Origin: Cohaesibacter sp.
Lineage (GTDB): Bacteria; Pseudomonadota; Alphaproteobacteria; Rhizobiales; Cohaesibacteraceae
DNA length: 64,000 nt
Assembly: GCA_025800105.1 (NCBI GenBank)
Contig: JAOXSG010001101.1
Coordinates: forward strand, 1-64,000
Reading direction: 5' to 3'
The notes under the pieces are model-generated. The model made no database searches. It saw only the letters and a list, made by a program, of their open reading frames with translations, and was not told the origin of the DNA. The position numbers and the translations under genes were made by a program. Positions 59,987 through 64,000 of the stretch are shown one piece after another (the first letter of the stretch is position 1; the number at the start of each line of letters is the position of its first letter).

Positions 59987-61492
59987 ATGATTGACAATCT
60001 GCTTCTTGGTTTTTCTGCTTTGATGACACCCATGGCTCTTCTTGCTGTTTTTGCAGGGGTTACTGGTGGTGTGATTATCGGCTCCCTGCCCGGCCTGACC
60101 AGCACGATGGGCGTGGCGCTGCTTATTCCCCTGACATTCTCCATGCCGCCAGAGGCTGGACTGGCCATGCTGGGCGGCATTTATCTTGCCTCGACTTATA
60201 GTGGTTCGATTTCCGCAATTTTGCTGAATATTCCCGGAACACCGGCTGCGGTTGCGACCCTTTTGGATGGGCATCCAATGTCGCAAAAGGGGCAAAGTAT
60301 GCGCGCTTTGGCTCTGGCCACCTTTGGCTCCAGTATTGGTGGCATTCTGTCAGTGATTGCGCTGTTTCTGATTGCGCCGCCGCTGGCAGATTTCAGCCTC
60401 AAATTTGGCTCTCCAGAATATTTTCTTCTGGCAATTTTTGGCATCACGGTGATTGCCTCCCTCTCGGCTGGGGCCATGATCAAAGGTTTGATTGCCGGTC
60501 TTTTTGGCCTGCTGCTATCCACCATTGGTGCCCATCCAGTGACCGGCGATGTGCGCTTTTCCTTTGGCTCTCCCATTCTTTATGATGGCATTCCTATGGT
60601 GGTCTCCCTGATCGGGCTTTATTCAATCCCGGAAGTCATTGCCATGATCAGCCGCAAGCAGGTCAAGATTGAGGAATCCAGCAAAACCCCACCCCGCAGC
60701 GCCCTGAGCTTCCTGCCTGAAGCTTTGGCCCAGCGTGTCAATATTCTGCGGTCCTCACTGATCGGGATCATCGTTGGCATTATCCCCGGTGTGGGATGCT
60801 CAGTGGGCGGTTTTTTGTCTTATGATGCTGCAAAGCGCGCCAGCCGAGAGCCGCAAGCCTTTGGCAAAGGCAGCCCTGAGGGCATTATAGCCTCAGAAAC
60901 AGCCAATAATGCTGTGACCGGTGGCACGCTGATCCCGCTTTTGACATTGGGCATTCCGGGCAATCCTGTGACTGCGGTTTTGCTGGGTGGCCTGATGATC
61001 CATGGCTTGCGTCCCGGTGCTGATCTGTTCACCTTAAATGCCGAGATTACATATGGCTTCATCCTTAGTTTGCTGGTTGCCAATCTCCTTTTCGTGCCGA
61101 TTGGTCTTTTCTTTGCCCGCTATTGCGCCAAAGTGATTCAAATCCCCACCGCCATTCTGGCTCCTTGCATTCTGGCTTTGGCGGTTATTGGCTCCTATTC
61201 GATCCGCAGTTCCCTTGAGGATAGCCTGATCATGCTGTTCATGGGGGTGGTCGGCTTTATCATGACCTTTTTTGCTGTCCCAAGGGCGCCGCTGGTTCTG
61301 GGGCTGGTTTTGGGCACATTGGCAGAAAGCGAGCTGGCCCGCTCCCTTGCGCTTGTTCAAGGCGACGTTCTGGCCTTTGCGACCCAGCTTGTCACCCGCC
61401 CCATTTGTATCGTCTTGCTGATCCTGTGTGCCTATGCGCTCTATCAGGGCATTGTTCAGCATCGGCGCAATTCAAACCTTCTAGACACTTAA
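59987..61492 (+). CDS. tctA: TTT transporter large permease TctA, system 2
   Basis: A 501-aa twelve-span permease. VTGGVIIGSLPGLTSTMGVALLIPLTF, YSGSISAILLNIPGTPAAVATLLDGHPMS, IIPGVGCSVGGFLSYDAAKRAS and SETANNAVTGGTLIPLLTLGIPGNPVTA are the family motifs. The gene starts 12 bases after TctB. It is followed by a secreted small protein and a beta-propeller protein on the same strand, so all may share a transcript. Confidence 0.94.
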   Translation: MIDNLLLGFSALMTPMALLAVFAGVTGGVIIGSLPGLTSTMGVALLIPLTFSMPPEAGLAMLGGIYLASTYSGSISAILLNIPGTPAAVATLLDGHPMSQKGQSMRALALATFGSSIGGILSVIALFLIAPPLADFSLKFGSPEYFLLAIFGITVIASLSAGAMIKGLIAGLFGLLLSTIGAHPVTGDVRFSFGSPILYDGIPMVVSLIGLYSIPEVIAMISRKQVKIEESSKTPPRSALSFLPEALAQRVNILRSSLIGIIVGIIPGVGCSVGGFLSYDAAKRASREPQAFGKGSPEGIIASETANNAVTGGTLIPLLTLGIPGNPVTAVLLGGLMIHGLRPGADLFTLNAEITYGFILSLLVANLLFVPIGLFFARYCAKVIQIPTAILAPCILALAVIGSYSIRSSLEDSLIMLFMGVVGFIMTFFAVPRAPLVLGLVLGTLAESELARSLALVQGDVLAFATQLVTRPICIVLLILCAYALYQGIVQHRRNSNLLDT

Positions 61493-61511
61493 AACCACAG
61501 GGAGAGAGAAA

Positions 61512-61886
61512 ATGCCCAAGATGTTGCTGCCTTTGGCAACCACACTTGCCTTTGCAGGCCTGTCCAGTACCGCTTTTGGCGCGGACTTGACCATACAAGG
61601 CACGGCCAAGATGGACGCGAAAGGCAAGATTGCCATTTCGGGGTCAGGCTTCAAACCGGACAGTGATGTGATGTTGTTGTTTACAACGGCAGACGGTGTT
61701 GAAAGTGACGTCACTTATGCGCTGGATCCTGCCCCCGTTGCTGATGCCAAGGGTCACTTCACCACCACATGGAGCTATGGCCGTTTTGTCAAAAAGAAAC
61801 TGGTGTCACCTGGCTCTTTCACCTTGAAAGCCACCGACGCTGATTTCGCCCCTTTGGGGGAAACAACAATCACCTTTGCCAAATAA
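61512..61886 (+). CDS. Small secreted protein of the second TTT operon
   Basis: A 124-aa protein with a signal peptide ending at TAFGAD. The mature part of about 100 residues is a beta-rich single domain: ITISGSGFKPDSDVML-like KIAISGSGFKPDSDVMLLF, HFTTTWSYGRFV and SPGSFTLKATDADFA, the pattern of an Ig/IPT-like fold with extracellular carbohydrate-binding relatives. No family function is recognised. It is placed 20 bases after TctA, after GGGAGAGAG. It may assist ligand capture in the periplasm. Confidence 0.68.
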   Translation: MPKMLLPLATTLAFAGLSSTAFGADLTIQGTAKMDAKGKIAISGSGFKPDSDVMLLFTTADGVESDVTYALDPAPVADAKGHFTTTWSYGRFVKKKLVSPGSFTLKATDADFAPLGETTITFAK

Positions 61887-61933
61887 GCCAAACGGGGACG
61901 AGCAATCGCCCCCGTCTCTAAAAGGAAAAAATC

Positions 61934-63211
61934 ATGACCCGCCACACCCAGTTTTGCCCTGTCCGAAAGGTTGGCAATGGCAAATTCCATCACTTTTTCG
62001 GCTATTATAACAAGTCAAATTTCGATGCAGCAGGCAATCGGCTTTTGGCACAGCGCGTACTGATGCGCACTGCGGATCTGACGGGTCATGAGCATTGCGA
62101 GGTTGGTTATTTTGATCTGCAACAGAATGATCAGTTCCATGTGATTGGCAAGACAAGCACATGGAATTGGCAAATGGGCTCACAATTGCAATGGCTTGGC
62201 GGCAGCAAGGATCGCCAAATCATTTATAACAGCCGTCGCGCACAGCCTGACCGCTCGCTGCCTTATCCTGAATATCGCTCGACCATTCATGATCTGGACA
62301 GCTGCACAGACCGGCACTTGCCTTTGCCCGTCTATATTGTTGCCCCCAATGGTTGTGATGCTTTTTGTGTCAATTATTCGCGTTTTCAGATCACTCACCC
62401 AACCATTTGTTATCGAGCTTTGCATGGCGAGCCGGATTTGGCGCTTGCGCCGTATGATGACGGTATTTTTCGTATGGATATCGCGACAGGATCTTATGAG
62501 TTGATCCTCAGTCTTGCTGATTTGACCCAGTTCCAGCCGGTGGCTTCCATGGAGAAGGCCATTCACTGGATCACCCATATGGAAATGAACCCTTCCTCCA
62601 GTCGTCTGTTATTTCTTCATCGCTGGACAGAACGGGTGGAGGATGAAACCTGTTTCCTGCATCGTCTATTCACCTGCAATCCTGATGGATCTGATTTGAA
62701 ATTGCTGGAATGTTCCGATCATCCATTGCCGCAATTGGCGGATGATTTCGACCCAGATGCCGTTGGCACATTCGATTATGAAAAATCGGAATATCAAATT
62801 TCGCATCCTCTTTGGAAAGGCGATCATCATGTCATTGTCTGGGGGCCTCATAAGGGGGAAATTCACTATCATCTTTATGATGACAGAACGGGGCAAGCGC
62901 ATATTGTCGGGAGGCAAGACCTTACCGAGAATGGGCATATGACCTATTTCAATGCTGGAAACTGGATGCTTTCGGACACCTATCCTGATGATCGGAGCCA
63001 TGAGCGTTTTCTGTTTTTATGGGATTCTGACAAGGAAATCAGACTGGATATCGGCTCTTTTAAGACCGATCCCAATCTTGGTAAGGAAAATCGCTGCGAT
63101 TTGCATCCGCGCTGGCGACGGGACGGGCTGGCTGTTTGCATCGATTCCATTCACGAGCAGGAGCGCCAGCTTTATATTGTTGATGTCAGCGGTATTATTG
63201 GCGCATCATAG
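61934..63211 (+). CDS. Oligogalacturonate-lyase-like beta-propeller protein
   Basis: A 425-aa protein without a signal peptide. GNGKFHHFFGYYNKSNFD near the N-terminus and repeated blade-like segments (HDLDSCTDRHLPLPVYIV, DGIFRMDIATGSYELIL, LFTCNPDGSDLKLLE) recall seven-bladed propellers of the oligogalacturonide lyase type. Histidines that bind manganese there may correspond to those in WITHMEMNPSSSRLLFLHRW and EYQISHPLWKGDHHVI. It follows a secreted protein gene and precedes a sulfatase gene on the opposite strand. A role in cleaving an imported sugar-acid derivative is plausible but not shown. Confidence 0.65.
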   Translation: MTRHTQFCPVRKVGNGKFHHFFGYYNKSNFDAAGNRLLAQRVLMRTADLTGHEHCEVGYFDLQQNDQFHVIGKTSTWNWQMGSQLQWLGGSKDRQIIYNSRRAQPDRSLPYPEYRSTIHDLDSCTDRHLPLPVYIVAPNGCDAFCVNYSRFQITHPTICYRALHGEPDLALAPYDDGIFRMDIATGSYELILSLADLTQFQPVASMEKAIHWITHMEMNPSSSRLLFLHRWTERVEDETCFLHRLFTCNPDGSDLKLLECSDHPLPQLADDFDPDAVGTFDYEKSEYQISHPLWKGDHHVIVWGPHKGEIHYHLYDDRTGQAHIVGRQDLTENGHMTYFNAGNWMLSDTYPDDRSHERFLFLWDSDKEIRLDIGSFKTDPNLGKENRCDLHPRWRRDGLAVCIDSIHEQERQLYIVDVSGIIGAS

Positions 63212-63221
63212 AAATGCTTGC

Positions 63222-64000
63222 TCAATTGCCGCCATGGCCGTCCCTGTTTGCCTGATCGACGTCTGCCTGATCCCAAAAACCGATCTGGATGCCACGGAAA
63301 AATTCCATTCCGGCGCGTTTGTCGATCTCGCTGTCTGATATGGTGACACGGTTATGATGTTGGCGCGCCCAGTCAAAGAGATGCGAGAGCAATTGCTCTC
63401 GTATGGGGGCATGCTCGATGCTGGTGCCCAGATCCTGAAATTCCTCAGGATCGCTTTGCAGATCATACAGCATGGGGCGATAGCCCTCGACATGGATCAG
63501 TTTATAGCGCCCATCATAGACCATGGTCAGGCGGCAATCCTTGATCTCTTGTTGCAAGAGGCTGCGGGCCAGTCGCGAGGAATAATCATATTCTGAGATG
63601 ACAAAATCCCGCTCAAGCGGCACTTGCTCACGAATATGGGGCAGCAGTGATGTGCCCTCAAGAATGTGATCTGGCACCTCGCCACCGAAATATTCGATAA
63701 AGGTCGGCGCAAGGTCAATGCTTTCCACCAATGCTTGGCTGACACTGCCCCGGCTCTTATCTGCGGCGCTGGATGGGTCCACAATGATGAGCGGAATTTT
63801 CACCGATTGTTCGTGGAACAATTCTTTCTCGCCCAGCCAGTGATCGCCCAGATAATCGCCATGATCAGAGGTGAAGACAATCAGGGTCTCGTCCAACTGG
63901 CCGCTTGTCTCAAGATAGTGCATGAGACGGCCAATCTGATCGTCAATTTGTTTGATCAGCCCCATATAGGCAGGGATCACCCGTTCGCGCACTTCATCGC
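63222..64000 (-). CDS. Sulfatase, C-terminal part (cut by the right edge)
   Basis: The frame runs off the right end of the window; only about 259 C-terminal codons are present. VFTSDHGDYLGDHWLGEKELFHEQSVKIPLIIV is the metal-binding region of type I sulfatases (Asp-His pair and the downstream Lys). The N-terminal half with the formylglycine motif lies outside. It is convergent with the beta-propeller gene. With the sulfatase at 54.7 kb, two desulfating enzymes bracket two TTT systems. DLQSDPEEFQDLG is the usual C-terminal signature. Confidence 0.86.
   Translation of the reverse strand, partial: DEVRERVIPAYMGLIKQIDDQIGRLMHYLETSGQLDETLIVFTSDHGDYLGDHWLGEKELFHEQSVKIPLIIVDPSSAADKSRGSVSQALVESIDLAPTFIEYFGGEVPDHILEGTSLLPHIREQVPLERDFVISEYDYSSRLARSLLQQEIKDCRLTMVYDGRYKLIHVEGYRPMLYDLQSDPEEFQDLGTSIEHAPIREQLLSHLFDWARQHHNRVTISDSEIDKRAGMEFFRGIQIGFWDQADVDQANRDGHGGN

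Noticed and set aside
59600-60295. 231-aa minus-strand frame opposite tctB and tctA
   Set aside because: Repetitive basic composition (Gln, His, Lys) typical of reversed membrane-protein codons.

Overview
The window is a 64 kb piece of an alphaproteobacterial chromosome, probably a marine or host-associated relative of the Hyphomicrobiales or Rhodobacterales. This placement rests on the density of TRAP, tripartite tricarboxylate (TTT) and ribose-type ABC transporters, FCD-type GntR and LysR regulators, a bacterial transglutaminase-like cysteine peptidase beside an exopolysaccharide locus, and tRNA genes with encoded CCA ends. The genus cannot be fixed from the sequence. No rRNA, CRISPR, prophage or insertion sequence was seen.

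Layout. (1) 0-12 kb, small-molecule catabolism: a minus-strand operon of an enolase-superfamily enzyme, a D-amino-acid dehydrogenase-like flavoprotein and a TRAP solute-binding protein (the permease is probably just off the left edge); a D-amino-acid transaminase; a cation efflux protein; a 2-hydroxyacid dehydrogenase; a complete plus-strand TRAP system; and a nitronate monooxygenase. tRNA-Pro(UGG) and tRNA-Gln(UUG) close this block. (2) 12.2-20.7 kb, minus strand: the assembly arm of an exopolysaccharide (EPS) locus, with a double-domain glycosyltransferase, a nucleotidyltransferase/thymidylate-kinase-like fusion, an EpsG-type polymerase, an aminoglycoside-phosphotransferase-like kinase, a Wzx flippase and a GT4 glycosyltransferase. 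(3) 21-32.2 kb: a cobalamin riboswitch ahead of an unknown 144-aa protein, an AraC regulator, then a run of secreted proteins: an LprI-like protein, an AprI/Inh-like lipoprotein, a coiled-coil exported protein, two paralogous unknown lipoproteins, a trypsin-like protease and, convergent to it, a large V8-like protease. (4) 32.4-43.5 kb: a pterin dehydratase, then the export arm of the EPS locus: Wzc kinase, a 15-residue-repeat secreted protein, Wza exporter, an O-antigen-ligase/polymerase, an initiating sugar transferase, a metallophosphatase, a transglutaminase-like protease and an anchored unknown protein.

(5) 43.7-51.2 kb: a ribose-type sugar ABC importer with an SMP-30/gluconolactonase, divergent from a NarL-type two-component pair. 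(6) 51.2-64 kb: two complete TTT uptake systems, two sulfatases, LysR and GntR regulators, a small secreted protein and an oligogalacturonate-lyase-like beta-propeller. Together these suggest uptake and breakdown of a sulfated, probably acidic, sugar or small organic acid. A 48-aa small protein gene lies between the LysR and GntR genes.

The least explained parts are the riboswitch-controlled orphan gene (21.0-21.7 kb), the protease/inhibitor/lipoprotein-pair locus (23.4-32.2 kb), and the DG-repeat protein inside the EPS export operon. Putative shared operators (GTATAC for the GntR regulator, GATATGGAT for the LysR regulator) link parts of the catabolic regions.
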